From the NCBI RefSeq assembly GCF_005938625.1, contig NZ_VCNJ01000001.1, positions 243,678 through 307,677 on the forward strand: DNA of 64,000 nucleotides, written 5' to 3'. Made by a program: the position numbers and the translations under genes. This DNA is from Pseudomonas fluorescens (GTDB taxonomy: Bacteria; Pseudomonadota; Gammaproteobacteria; Pseudomonadales; Pseudomonadaceae). This document shows, one piece after another, positions 22,066-30,894 of the stretch. Below the pieces are notes generated by a model. That model saw nothing but the letters and a program-made list of their open reading frames with translations. It was not told the origin of the DNA and did no database searches. How positions within the stretch are numbered: the first letter of the stretch is position 1; every line of letters begins with the position of its first letter.

Positions 22066-24161
22066 TGCTCGACCCAGCCGATCTGCCGGTGCCGCCGCTG
22101 CGCGAAGACTTGCGCCTGAGCGAAGCGGCCCACGGCAGCAACGGCGAACCGGCGTGGGTGATTCAGGACACGGTGATCAACCGTTTCTACCGTATCGGCT
22201 GGCTGGAATTCGAGTGCCTGCTGCGCTGGGGTCAGTCGCCACGCGTTATCAGCGAGCAAATTGCCGACGACACCGCGCTGAAACCGGATGTCGAGCAAGT
22301 CCTCGATTTCCGCCAGTTTCTCGAACAACATCAATTGCTGCGCGCCGGTCCCGCCGCGCTGGAGCGATTGAAGGATAAAAGCGAGCAAGGCAGTTGGCTG
22401 ACGTGGCGCTGGTGGCTGCACCACTACCTGTTTTTCCGCATTCCGCTGCTACGCCCGCAACAGCCGTTGCAGGTGTTGACACGAGCGCTGGGCTGGCTGT
22501 TTCATCCGCTCACCGGGATTGTGGTGCTGAGCCTGAGCCTGCTCGGGATCATTCTGGTGTTGCAGCAATGGGATGTGTTCACCAGCGCGGTGGTCGAATC
22601 GTTTTCCACCGAGGGCCTGTTCAGTTTTGCCCTGGCGCTGATCGTCGCGAAAACCCTGCATGAACTCGGCCATGCCTTGGTCGCGACGCGATTGGGCTTG
22701 CGCGTCGGGCACATGGGCATCGCGTTTGTGGTGATGTGGCCGATGCTCTACACCGACACCGGCGAGAGCTGGAAACTCAGCCGTTCACGGCAGCGACTGG
22801 CCATCGCTTCAGCGGGGATCGTGACCGAGTTGTCGCTGGCCGGACTGTCGACGCTGGGCTGGGCTTTGTGTGATCCGGGCGCGTTGCGCAATGCGTTGCT
22901 GTATCTGGCGACCACCAGTTGGTTGCTGTCACTGGCGCTGAATGCCAGTCCGTTCATGCGTTTCGATGGCTACTTCATTCTTTCCGACCTGCTGGACTTT
23001 CCCAACCTGCACGAACGTGCCTCGGCACTGGCACGCGTGACGTTGCGGCGTAATCTGCTCGGTTTGCAGGAGGACTGGCCGGAAACCTTTCCGAGCGGCC
23101 AACGGCGTTTGCTGGTGACCTTCGCGATCATCACGTGGATTTATCGGCTGGTGCTGTTTCTGGGGATCGCGCTGGCGGTCTATCTGTTTTTCTTCAAGGT
23201 CCTGGGGATTTTCCTGTTCATGGTCGAACTGTCATGGTTTATCGCCCTGCCCGTCATGCGCGAGTTGGGCCACTGGTGGAAAAACCGCGCGGCGATTCCG
23301 AGCCGGCGCAAAGTGGCATTCTATGTCGGGCTGCTGGTTGTTCTGGTGGGCTTGGCGATCCCGTGGCGTACGCAGATCGATGCGGTGGGCGTGGCCCGTG
23401 CCGAACACCAGTTGCGCGTGTATGCGCCCTACCCGGCGCGCTTGCAATCGATTCACCCGGGCGGTCCGGTCAAGGCTGGGGAAACCCTGATCACCCTCGA
23501 TGAGCCGGACATCGCCTCACGCCTGCAATCCAGCGAAGCCAATGCCCGCAGTTATGAGGCGCGGCTGTCCGGGCTGATCGCCGATCCCGGCGGCCTGGCC
23601 GAAGACGCCGTGACTCGCCAGCGCCTGAACGTGCAGTTCGAAGAAGCCCGCGCCGCGCGCTCGGAAATCGCCCGGCTGAACCTGCAAACGCCGTTTGCCG
23701 GGGTGTGGCTGGACGTCAATCCCGATTGGAAACCGGGGCAATGGGTCGGTCGTCAGGAGTCGCTGGGCATGCTGATTGATCCGCGCAGTTGGCAGGTCGA
23801 CGCTTATGTCGCGCAGGATCAGGTGCACCGCATGGCCACCGGGGATCACGTGCGTTTCTATGCCGATGGCCAGACCACGCCGCTGTCCGGCCGGGTCGTG
23901 CAGATCGGCAGCACCCGCGCCAGTCAGCTGTCGCACCGCATGTTGTCGTCACGCTTTGGCGGTCCGGTGCCGACGACCAATGCCGAACATGCACTGATTC
24001 CGAGCAATGCGCTGTTTCAGGTATTGATCCAGCTCGATGAGCCGCTGCCGAGCCTGCGTGAAACCCGCGGGCATCTGAAGATTGAGGGTGAGCGGCGAAG
24101 TTTGCTCGCCGACGGCGCTACTCATGTGCTGGCGGTACTGATGCGCGAAAGTGGTTTCTGA
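22065..24161 (+). CDS. PqqD-like / M50 zinc protease / HlyD hybrid membrane protein, 698 aa
   Basis: Residues 1-85 look like a PqqD-like winged helix (WVIQDTVINRFYRIGWLEFE). A polytopic M50 site-2-protease domain follows, with the zinc motif HELGH at residues 199-203 and the distal ligand Asp301 in FDGYFILSDLLDFPNL. The catalytic set is therefore complete. After further helices (to about residue 430) there is a periplasmic HlyD-like part (LRVYAPYPARLQSIHPGGPV; TPFAGVWLDVNPDWKPGQWV). The family is sometimes labelled putative peptide zinc metalloprotease. It could process or guide the giant protein at the inner membrane. The ATG at 22065 overlaps the preceding stop (TAATG); a GTG at 22050 is the alternative. 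It converges with the AspT-type gene, leaving nine bases. Confidence 0.87.
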   Translation: MLDPADLPVPPLREDLRLSEAAHGSNGEPAWVIQDTVINRFYRIGWLEFECLLRWGQSPRVISEQIADDTALKPDVEQVLDFRQFLEQHQLLRAGPAALERLKDKSEQGSWLTWRWWLHHYLFFRIPLLRPQQPLQVLTRALGWLFHPLTGIVVLSLSLLGIILVLQQWDVFTSAVVESFSTEGLFSFALALIVAKTLHELGHALVATRLGLRVGHMGIAFVVMWPMLYTDTGESWKLSRSRQRLAIASAGIVTELSLAGLSTLGWALCDPGALRNALLYLATTSWLLSLALNASPFMRFDGYFILSDLLDFPNLHERASALARVTLRRNLLGLQEDWPETFPSGQRRLLVTFAIITWIYRLVLFLGIALAVYLFFFKVLGIFLFMVELSWFIALPVMRELGHWWKNRAAIPSRRKVAFYVGLLVVLVGLAIPWRTQIDAVGVARAEHQLRVYAPYPARLQSIHPGGPVKAGETLITLDEPDIASRLQSSEANARSYEARLSGLIADPGGLAEDAVTRQRLNVQFEEARAARSEIARLNLQTPFAGVWLDVNPDWKPGQWVGRQESLGMLIDPRSWQVDAYVAQDQVHRMATGDHVRFYADGQTTPLSGRVVQIGSTRASQLSHRMLSSRFGGPVPTTNAEHALIPSNALFQVLIQLDEPLPSLRETRGHLKIEGERRSLLADGATHVLAVLMRESGF

Positions 24162-24170
24162 CAATCCGCT

Positions 24171-25862
24171 CTAGCCAGCAACCACGAAGATGATAATCGG
24201 CCCGCACACCGCCAGCAGCACATTGGAAATCGCATAGCACACGGTGAAACCGATCACCGGCGTGTTACTCCCCGACTGCTCGATGATCTTGTTCATCGAC
24301 GCCGCTTCCGTCTGCGCGCCGGCCAAGGCACCGAACAGAATCATCGGGTGCAAGCGCAGCACATAGCGACCGAAATACAAGGCCACCAGTGGCGGCAAAA
24401 TCGTCACCACCGCGCCGGACAGCAGCAATGCCAGCCCCTGCTCCTTCATTGCGGCAAACGCCGCCGGCCCGGCGAGCAAGCCGACCACGGCGCCGAACGC
24501 GGTCAGGCCAAACTCGGAAAACGCCCATTGCGCCGCGGGCGGCAGCGCGCCGATTTCCGGGTGGCGCGAGTTGTACCAGCCAATCACCAGCGCGGCGACC
24601 AACACCCCGCCGCCGATGCCCAGTTCCACCGGGATCATGCCGACATGGGTCGAGAGCAGTCCCAACAGTGAGCCCAGTACCATGCCCAGGGTGTGCATGG
24701 CGATGTCACTTTTGTAGTTGTTCTTGCGGATCCGCCCCAGGCGTTTGGCGATGGCTTCGACACTGGCCGTGCGCCCGGTCAATGTCAGCACGTCGCCACG
24801 GCGTAACACCGTGTTCGGCAGCAAGGGCAGTTCGTAGCCCTGCCGGGAGATGGTGTTGACGAAGCACCCCAGGCGCCCATCGCTGGCCAATCGGGTTTTC
24901 GCTTCATGAATGGTTGTGCCGGCAAACTCCGCCGAGGTCAGCACAATATCCACTTCGCGCGTCGGGAATGACAAGGACTCGGGATGATCGATCTCCGGCC
25001 CGACCCAGTGACTCAACGTGCCCACCGCGTCGCGCAAGGCATACACGCCCACCACATCGCCGGCCATCAGCACGAAGTGTTCATCGCGCTCGATGATTTG
25101 CCCGGCCCGCACCACACGCTCCACCGTCAATGAGTCATGCAGCTTTTCAAAATCGATGATGCGCTGGCCATCCGCCTGGCCATTGCTCGCCACTTGGTGA
25201 GCCCGCACGACGATGCGCGTGTAAGGCACGGTGATCGCCTCTTCTTCCTTGGCGATGCCCAGTTCCAGCTCCAGTTCACGCGCCGATTCGCGCAGATTCA
25301 CCCCGAGCAGTTTCGGTGCGATGCTGCCGACAAACACGATCAAGCCGATGGTGCCGAACAGGTAGGTAATGGCGTAAGCAATCGCCATGTGGCTGTTGAG
25401 TTGCGCCTTGGCTGCGGCATCAATCGTCAGTTGATTGATCGCGCTGGTCGCGGTGCCCATGATCGCCGTGTCGGTCAGCGCACCGGCACCCAGGCCTGCG
25501 GTGAACCCGGCGTCGAAATCGAACACCGAGTACATCAGTAGAATCGCCCCCAGCGCGGTGGCGCACAGCACCACTGAGAGCAGCACCAGTTTCAGTGTGC
25601 CGCGATTGAGGCTGCCGAAAAACTCCGGGCCACTCTTGAACCCGACGGCGTAGATGAACATCACGAAAAACACTGACTTCAGGCCCGCCGGCACTTCCAG
25701 ACCGATCTGCCCGATCAGCAAACCCATCAGCAGCGCACCGGCCACCGAGCCGAGGTGGAAGCTGCCGATGTGAATCCGGCCGATAAACACGCCCAGGGCA
25801 ATCGCCAGGAACACCGCGATTTCCGGGTCGGTGCGCAAGGCGTGCAGGATGAATTCGAGCAT
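24171..25862 (-). CDS. aspT: AspT/YidE-type transporter (aspartate:alanine exchanger family), 563 aa
   Basis: The product has two membrane halves flanking a cytoplasmic region with two RCK_C (TrkA-C) domains at about residues 205-370. This is the AspT/YidE/YbjL layout. Each half carries the family's repeated motifs, for example GVFIGRIHIGSFHLGSVAGA and GADTAIMGTATSA-like stretches in the first, and LVAALVIGWYNSRHPEIGAL in the second. Characterised AspT exchanges aspartate for alanine and so builds a proton-motive force together with a decarboxylase. No decarboxylase gene is nearby here, so the true substrate is open. The start has an AAGGAGT site eight bases upstream. A possible two-gene unit with the MscS-like gene 24 bases upstream is suggested by spacing. 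Confidence 0.8.
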   Translation of the reverse strand: MLEFILHALRTDPEIAVFLAIALGVFIGRIHIGSFHLGSVAGALLMGLLIGQIGLEVPAGLKSVFFVMFIYAVGFKSGPEFFGSLNRGTLKLVLLSVVLCATALGAILLMYSVFDFDAGFTAGLGAGALTDTAIMGTATSAINQLTIDAAAKAQLNSHMAIAYAITYLFGTIGLIVFVGSIAPKLLGVNLRESARELELELGIAKEEEAITVPYTRIVVRAHQVASNGQADGQRIIDFEKLHDSLTVERVVRAGQIIERDEHFVLMAGDVVGVYALRDAVGTLSHWVGPEIDHPESLSFPTREVDIVLTSAEFAGTTIHEAKTRLASDGRLGCFVNTISRQGYELPLLPNTVLRRGDVLTLTGRTASVEAIAKRLGRIRKNNYKSDIAMHTLGMVLGSLLGLLSTHVGMIPVELGIGGGVLVAALVIGWYNSRHPEIGALPPAAQWAFSEFGLTAFGAVVGLLAGPAAFAAMKEQGLALLLSGAVVTILPPLVALYFGRYVLRLHPMILFGALAGAQTEAASMNKIIEQSGSNTPVIGFTVCYAISNVLLAVCGPIIIFVVAG

Positions 25863-25886
25863 GGGGCGAACTCCTTTGAGCGGCGG

Positions 25887-27500
25887 TCACTGATCCTTCG
25901 GTGCTTGCGCGGGTGCTGTGTACCACTTTTCTCGCGGCACCCATTTCTCGCTCTGCGGATCGCCCAGATAGTGCGGCGACATGATCTGCACGCCGTATTC
26001 GTTGAACACGTCTTGGATATTGGCGTGGAGCATGCTCAGCAGCACCGCACGCGGGCGGGGCTGGCTCGGGATCGCTTGTGCGACCAGCCGGTATTCGGGA
26101 TAGAAATCCGACAGCGCAGTCTGGAACACCTGAGCCGGCGGGTCTTCGAGAATCCCAGGCGTACGCTTCGCCGCTTCCAGCAGCATCGCTTCGACCTGAC
26201 GCCACGGCGTGTCGTAGCCGATGGTCACCACCGTATCCACCACATAGCCGGGGCCTTGCACGGTGCGCGAGTAGTTTTTGGTGACGGTGCCAGTGATCAT
26301 CGAATTGGGCAGTGTCAGCACTTCCCCCAGACCGGTGCGAATGCGTGTGGTGAACATGCCCAGCTCGGTGACGGTGCCTTCGTACTCGCCGATTTTCACG
26401 AACTCGCCGGGGCGCAAGGTGCGCGTGTAGGTGAGGATCAAACCGGCGGCAGCCTGCCCTACTACGCTGGTCGCGCCGAGGGAAATCATCAGGCCGATCA
26501 GCACCGACAAGCCTTTGAACGCATCGGTACCGGCACCCGGCAGATACGGATAAGCCATCGCCAGAGCAAACAGCCAGACCGCCAGCGCCGTCAGGCGTTG
26601 GGTCGGTTGCAGGGTTTCGTGATTGAGCCAACTGAAGGTGCCCGGGGTGGCCATGCGCCGCAGGATGCGTCGGGTGAACGCAGTGACGCCACGGGCGATA
26701 AAGAAAATCGCCAGGGCCACGCCCAGTCCGGGAATCGCATCGACGATGCCTTGCAACAAATACCCGGCCAGCTCGAACAGATAGTTGTTGAGGCTTTCGC
26801 CCCATGGCCGCGTGTAGGGAAAGCGTGACAGGACGAAGCCCAGCCATTCATAGGTCAGCAACAAAATCAGCAGCCAGCGCAGCAGCAACAGCAGACGGCT
26901 GACCAGCGGATAGAGGAAATTCGAGTCGATCAGTTGCACCCGTCCAACCTTCAGCGCCTGGGTGTGGCGATCCATCAGTTCGGGGAGTTTTGCCAGCAAT
27001 TTGCGGCGCAAATACGCCAGGCCCCAAAGCAGCGCGAGGTAAATCAGCGTGGCCACGGCAGCCAGTGCCAACGAGCGCAGAATCAAGTCGAGACTGCGCG
27101 CTTCGCGGGTTTCATTGACCACTTGGCGGAGTTTTTCCGCCGCGCCCTCGGCGGCCTGTTGCACCGATGAATAGGCCAGCGTGTCGATGTCCTTGGGCGC
27201 GACAATGAAGGCGCGTTTAGAACCGATCAGCACCAGATAGCTGTTCTGGATCGGATCAATGCTGACGTTGAGGTCCTCGCCTTCATCCAGCGCCTCACTG
27301 ATGACCATTTTCGCCCGTTTGACCCGCGAGGCCGGCGCTTCGCCGAGGATGGTGGCGCGAAACAGCATGATGCTGCGGTTGGCGACCTTCAGCTCAACCG
27401 CCTCGTCGGCCGGTTTTGTTGCCTCATCAGCCGCCCAGCCGAGCCCGCTCCAGAGCGCCGCGAACACCACTATCCAAACCGCCAGCAGCCTGCTTCGCAT
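25887..27500 (-). CDS. MscS-family mechanosensitive channel, 537 aa
   Basis: An N-terminal signal peptide (cleavage after GWA) is followed by a periplasmic domain of about 130 residues, then a group of transmembrane helices. The MscS core is at about residues 340-500. The pore helix region reads GLMISLGATSVVGQAAAGLI, and the beta domain reads LRPGEFVKIGEYEGTVTELG followed by TLPNSMITGTVTKNYSR. It should open under hypo-osmotic membrane tension and release solutes. The large N-terminal periplasmic domain sets it apart from minimal MscS and fits the longer MscS-like paralogues common in pseudomonads. It lies upstream of the AspT-type gene on the same strand. Confidence 0.88.
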   Translation of the reverse strand: MRSRLLAVWIVVFAALWSGLGWAADEATKPADEAVELKVANRSIMLFRATILGEAPASRVKRAKMVISEALDEGEDLNVSIDPIQNSYLVLIGSKRAFIVAPKDIDTLAYSSVQQAAEGAAEKLRQVVNETREARSLDLILRSLALAAVATLIYLALLWGLAYLRRKLLAKLPELMDRHTQALKVGRVQLIDSNFLYPLVSRLLLLLRWLLILLLTYEWLGFVLSRFPYTRPWGESLNNYLFELAGYLLQGIVDAIPGLGVALAIFFIARGVTAFTRRILRRMATPGTFSWLNHETLQPTQRLTALAVWLFALAMAYPYLPGAGTDAFKGLSVLIGLMISLGATSVVGQAAAGLILTYTRTLRPGEFVKIGEYEGTVTELGMFTTRIRTGLGEVLTLPNSMITGTVTKNYSRTVQGPGYVVDTVVTIGYDTPWRQVEAMLLEAAKRTPGILEDPPAQVFQTALSDFYPEYRLVAQAIPSQPRPRAVLLSMLHANIQDVFNEYGVQIMSPHYLGDPQSEKWVPREKWYTAPAQAPKDQ

Positions 27501-27596
27501 GCGCCTGTTTCCTTACGCCCAAGTGTCAGAGAGGGATACGTAAGGCAGCGTAGTTGAGCGATGAACGGTTGTCAGATTCCCGCGCACCGATAAGTG

Positions 27597-28712
27597 TCAC
27601 GGCAGATTTTCTTTGCGCTGGCTCTCCAGAAGCTCGGTGACATCGGCCGGTTGATACACCCAGCCGATGAACAATTCATAACCGACCGCCAGAATCACCG
27701 GCCCAGTGAACAAACCGATAATGCCGCTGGTGACCATGCCCCCGAGTGCACCGATCAGCACCACCGGCATTGGCACCGCGACGCCGCGCCCCAGCAACAT
27801 CGGTTTGAGTACGTTGTCGGCAAGCCCGGCAATCGCCATCCACACCGCAAATATAATCGTGCTGGCGCTGACCCCGTCCACGGCGAAGACATAAATCACG
27901 ATGGGCAATGTGATCAGCAACACCGGCAATTGGGTGATGCCCAGCAGCAACACCATCAAGGCGAGAATGCCGGCCGCCGGTACGCCCATGACCACCAGTG
28001 CCACGCCGACCAGCAGCATTTGAATAAACGCGATGCCAACCACGCCTTGCGCTACCGCACGAATAGTTGCCGTGCACAGGTCGGCAATCTGCGGGCCACG
28101 CACCGGCCCGGAAATGCGTGTGGTGACAGCCACCGCTGTGCGGTGGCCGCGCTCACCGTGGTGCATGATCAACCCGGCGACGATCAAGGCAATCACAAAC
28201 ACCACGATGCCCGCCCCGACACCGGCGGCTTGATGCAACACCACTTTGCTCCAGTCCTTGAGGTGTGGCGCCAGTTCCTGAAACACCCAGCTCAGGTCCT
28301 GTGACGCATGCATCCAGATGCCGTACAGCGGCGCGCCAATCAGCGGCCAGCCTTCAACACTGGCCGGTGGCGGCGGTATCTCGAACTGCCCGGCTTCGAA
28401 CGTGTGCATGCTGCCCTTGATCGAGTCGGCGATCGAAGCACCCAGCAGGCTCAACGGCAGCATCAGAATCACCAGGCCCAGCAGCACCAGAATGATTGCC
28501 GCCCAGCCATAGCGATGACCGAGTTTCAATCCCAGTAGCTGATTCAGCGGATACAGCGTGACAGCGAGGATAAGCGCCCACAGCATGACATTGAGAAACG
28601 GATGAAAAATGTCGTAACAGAACAGCACCAGAATGGTGATCAGACCCGCGCGTATCAGTACGTCCAGCAGTGCTCTGGAACTGTGAAAGGTGATCAGCGG
28701 TTTTTCTTCCAT
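27597..28712 (-). CDS. AI-2E/PerM-family membrane protein, 371 aa
   Basis: About eight hydrophobic segments are visible, with a hydrophilic region in the middle (about residues 110-160). The conserved C-terminal part reads GITQLPVLLITLPIVIYVF and IGALGGMVTSGIIGLFTGPV, typical of the family. The family includes the proposed autoinducer-2 exporter TqsA and permeases such as PerM, but substrates are mostly unknown. The start at 28712 has an AGGAG site and was preferred over an in-frame start 147 bases upstream that would give an Arg-rich extension without membrane character. It is divergent from the FadL-type porin gene. Confidence 0.85.
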   Translation of the reverse strand: MEEKPLITFHSSRALLDVLIRAGLITILVLFCYDIFHPFLNVMLWALILAVTLYPLNQLLGLKLGHRYGWAAIILVLLGLVILMLPLSLLGASIADSIKGSMHTFEAGQFEIPPPPASVEGWPLIGAPLYGIWMHASQDLSWVFQELAPHLKDWSKVVLHQAAGVGAGIVVFVIALIVAGLIMHHGERGHRTAVAVTTRISGPVRGPQIADLCTATIRAVAQGVVGIAFIQMLLVGVALVVMGVPAAGILALMVLLLGITQLPVLLITLPIVIYVFAVDGVSASTIIFAVWMAIAGLADNVLKPMLLGRGVAVPMPVVLIGALGGMVTSGIIGLFTGPVILAVGYELFIGWVYQPADVTELLESQRKENLP

Positions 28713-28844
28713 GTCGGCGCTCCTGATTGGGCCATCGATGAACCGCTGTGAGCCTAGTTCACATCCGGTACATCGTCTCGACTGGTGCGCACGCCAATTC
28801 GCGACTAAACCTGAAGGCTGATCTTCATTGATAAGGACGCCGGG

Positions 28845-30122
28845 ATGAAATCTACGCATTCCCTGATTATTCTCGCGCTGGCAGGCTCAGGTGGTCAGGC
28901 GTTGGCGGGTGGTATTGATCTGTATGAAGCGGGTCAGGAAGGTGCGGGGCTGGCCAATGCCGGCTCGGCCGCGTTGGCCACCGACCCGAGCGTGTTGATG
29001 AGTAACCCGGCCGGCATTGCCGCGCTCAAGGGCACGCAAATCAGCCTGACCGGTCAGGCCATATTCGGCGGCCTGGGTTTTGATCGTGACAGCGACAATG
29101 ACTTCTCCGGTAACGAGGGTGGCAACCCACTGCCGCTCCTGCCGGGCACCAGTTTCTTTATCAGCCATGAGATCAATGATCGCGCCAGTATCGGCTTCGG
29201 CATGTATGGCAACTTCGGCCTGAGTGTGAAATACGACGATGATTGGGCCGGCCGCTACTTCAGCCAGGAATCGTCGCTGATCGGCATTTCGATGCAGCCG
29301 ACTTTCGCTTACAAGATCACCGACGACCTGTCGATGGGGATTGGCCCGCGTCTGGTCTACGGCTACTACTACACAAAAATGGCCATCGACAATAACGCCT
29401 TCCTGCCGGGCACGCCGTTTCAGGAGGATGGCAAGTTGCAGTACAAGGACACGGATATCGGCACCGGGATCAATCTTGGCCTGCGCTATCAGTTGAACGA
29501 GCGCACCACTGTCGGCCTGGCTTACACCAGCAAGGTCAAGCTTGAGTTCAAGGACTCGCCTTCAGTGCACGGCGTGCGCAATCCGCTGCTCAATCTGGCG
29601 TTGTCGAGGCTGGATGTCGACGATCTGGAAATCGACATGAACATTCCGCAGACCGCGACCCTGAGCATTGCCCATCAGTTGAACGAACAGTGGACCCTGC
29701 TGAGTTCGGTGAACTGGCAGGACTGGAGCGACTTTGCCGACATCGGCGTGTCGGTGGACAGCGCCGCCGGCGACGTGTCGCGCTCGGTCGATCGCAAATA
29801 CCAAGACACCTGGCACCTGTCGATCGGCGCGCAAAACCAGATCAGCCCGAAACTGCGCTGGAACATGGGCGTGGGTTACGACAGCTCCGCCGTGAAGGAC
29901 AAGGATCGCACCGTCGACAACCCGATGAACGAGACCTGGCGGCTGGCGACCGGGCTGAGCTACAAACTCGCCGAAGACACCGACCTCAACCTCAATTACA
30001 CGCTGGTCTGGCTGGGCGACATGGATGTGCAACAGACCAAACGCAATGGGCAAACGCTGTCGGGAAGTTATCCCAACAGCGCGTTGCATATTGTTGGCGG
30101 AGGCGTGACCTGGCGGTTTTGA
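28845..30122 (+). CDS. FadL/OmpP1/TodX-family outer membrane porin, 425 aa
   Basis: A signal peptide (cleavage after ALA) precedes a mature N-terminus GGIDLYEAGQEGAGLANAGS. This is followed by the family motif SNPAGIAALKGTQISLTGQA. These are hallmarks of FadL-type 14-stranded barrels that take up long-chain fatty acids or other hydrophobic compounds by lateral diffusion. The C-terminus ends in VTWRF, the terminal Phe expected for outer membrane assembly. The gene follows an AAGGA site and is convergent with the TetR regulator gene, nine bases away. The actual ligand cannot be read from the sequence. Confidence 0.88.
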   Translation: MKSTHSLIILALAGSGGQALAGGIDLYEAGQEGAGLANAGSAALATDPSVLMSNPAGIAALKGTQISLTGQAIFGGLGFDRDSDNDFSGNEGGNPLPLLPGTSFFISHEINDRASIGFGMYGNFGLSVKYDDDWAGRYFSQESSLIGISMQPTFAYKITDDLSMGIGPRLVYGYYYTKMAIDNNAFLPGTPFQEDGKLQYKDTDIGTGINLGLRYQLNERTTVGLAYTSKVKLEFKDSPSVHGVRNPLLNLALSRLDVDDLEIDMNIPQTATLSIAHQLNEQWTLLSSVNWQDWSDFADIGVSVDSAAGDVSRSVDRKYQDTWHLSIGAQNQISPKLRWNMGVGYDSSAVKDKDRTVDNPMNETWRLATGLSYKLAEDTDLNLNYTLVWLGDMDVQQTKRNGQTLSGSYPNSALHIVGGGVTWRF

Positions 30123-30131
30123 TCGGGTCGA

Positions 30132-30737
30132 TCAGTGCTCCAGCATGCCGTGGCACAACAGGTTCAAAACCCCGCGCATGTGCAAGGCATGCGCAGCCCT
30201 GTCCGGGATTTCCTGCGTCGCCAACCGAATGAACGCCATGTTCGCGTACTGGTTGAACAGCGTCGCCACCACGTCGAGATCGATTGATTCGCGCACTTTG
30301 CCCGTCTGCTGGAAATGCAGGAGCAGCGCTTTGGTCTCTTCGATCACCGCGGCGTTCCAAGGACTCATCGCTTCGGCCAATTCCCCCGTCAGCAGAAACG
30401 GCGCCAGTTCCCGCCACAACGAAGCCGGCATCGCGGCTAGCTGGTAATCGGTCATCAGCCCTTCAAACTCGCACAACGCTTCCAGCGGATCACTGTCCTC
30501 GTCCAGATTCGCCCGCGCCTCGCGCATGGCTTGCTCGTCGGGTTGCTTGAGCAAGGCCAGCAGAATTTCATGCTTGCCGCCAAAATAATTGACTACGGTC
30601 GGTGCGGAAACCCCCGCCTGCACGGCGATCTGGTCCAGCGTGGTAGCCGCAAAGCCGTTGCGCTTGAACAACTCGAGCGCCGCCTCGGCAATCACCTGCC
30701 GGCGCTGTTCCTTTTGCCGCTCTCTGAGTCCGCTCAT
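30132..30737 (-). CDS. TetR-family transcriptional regulator, 201 aa
   Basis: The N-terminal 60 residues form a TetR helix-turn-helix (AALELFKRNGFAATTLDQIA, then AGVSAPTVVNYFGGKHEILL), followed by an all-helical ligand domain. The start at 30737 places the helix-turn-helix at the usual distance; an in-frame start eight codons upstream is possible. It is divergent from the class-III aminotransferase gene. A 9+7+9 AT-rich inverted repeat lies between them (30797-30821), so it probably represses itself and perhaps that gene. Control of the convergent FadL-type gene is another possibility. Confidence 0.88.
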   Translation of the reverse strand: MSGLRERQKEQRRQVIAEAALELFKRNGFAATTLDQIAVQAGVSAPTVVNYFGGKHEILLALLKQPDEQAMREARANLDEDSDPLEALCEFEGLMTDYQLAAMPASLWRELAPFLLTGELAEAMSPWNAAVIEETKALLLHFQQTGKVRESIDLDVVATLFNQYANMAFIRLATQEIPDRAAHALHMRGVLNLLCHGMLEH

Positions 30738-30796
30738 GTTGCCTCTGATGATCCTTGCCAATGGCCCTCAGCCTACGGATATCTTTTTTCACCGAC

Positions 30797-30821
30797 AAAT
30801 ATTTTCTTTACAAAAATATTT
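30797..30821. promoter_or_regulatory. Candidate TetR operator, 9+7+9 inverted repeat
   Basis: AAATATTTT, seven bases, AAAATATTT is an exact dyad. It is flanked at greater distance by CACC (30790) and GGTG (30825), which extend the symmetry. It sits 60 bases upstream of the TetR start and 74 bases upstream of the aminotransferase start, in a strikingly AT-rich patch. Its position between two divergent genes fits a TetR operator. Binding is inferred. Confidence 0.5.
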
Positions 30822-30894
30822 TTAGGTGGCAAAACTTTATCCGTGCAGCGTTGGAATGAATGCACCCACCCGCTCAATGTCCCGGAGATCCGCC

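Noticed and set aside
25420..26847. A 475-codon minus-strand frame bridging the AspT-type and MscS-type genes
   Set aside because: It is out of frame with both genes, which have clear motifs and their own ribosome binding sites, and shows no domain itself.
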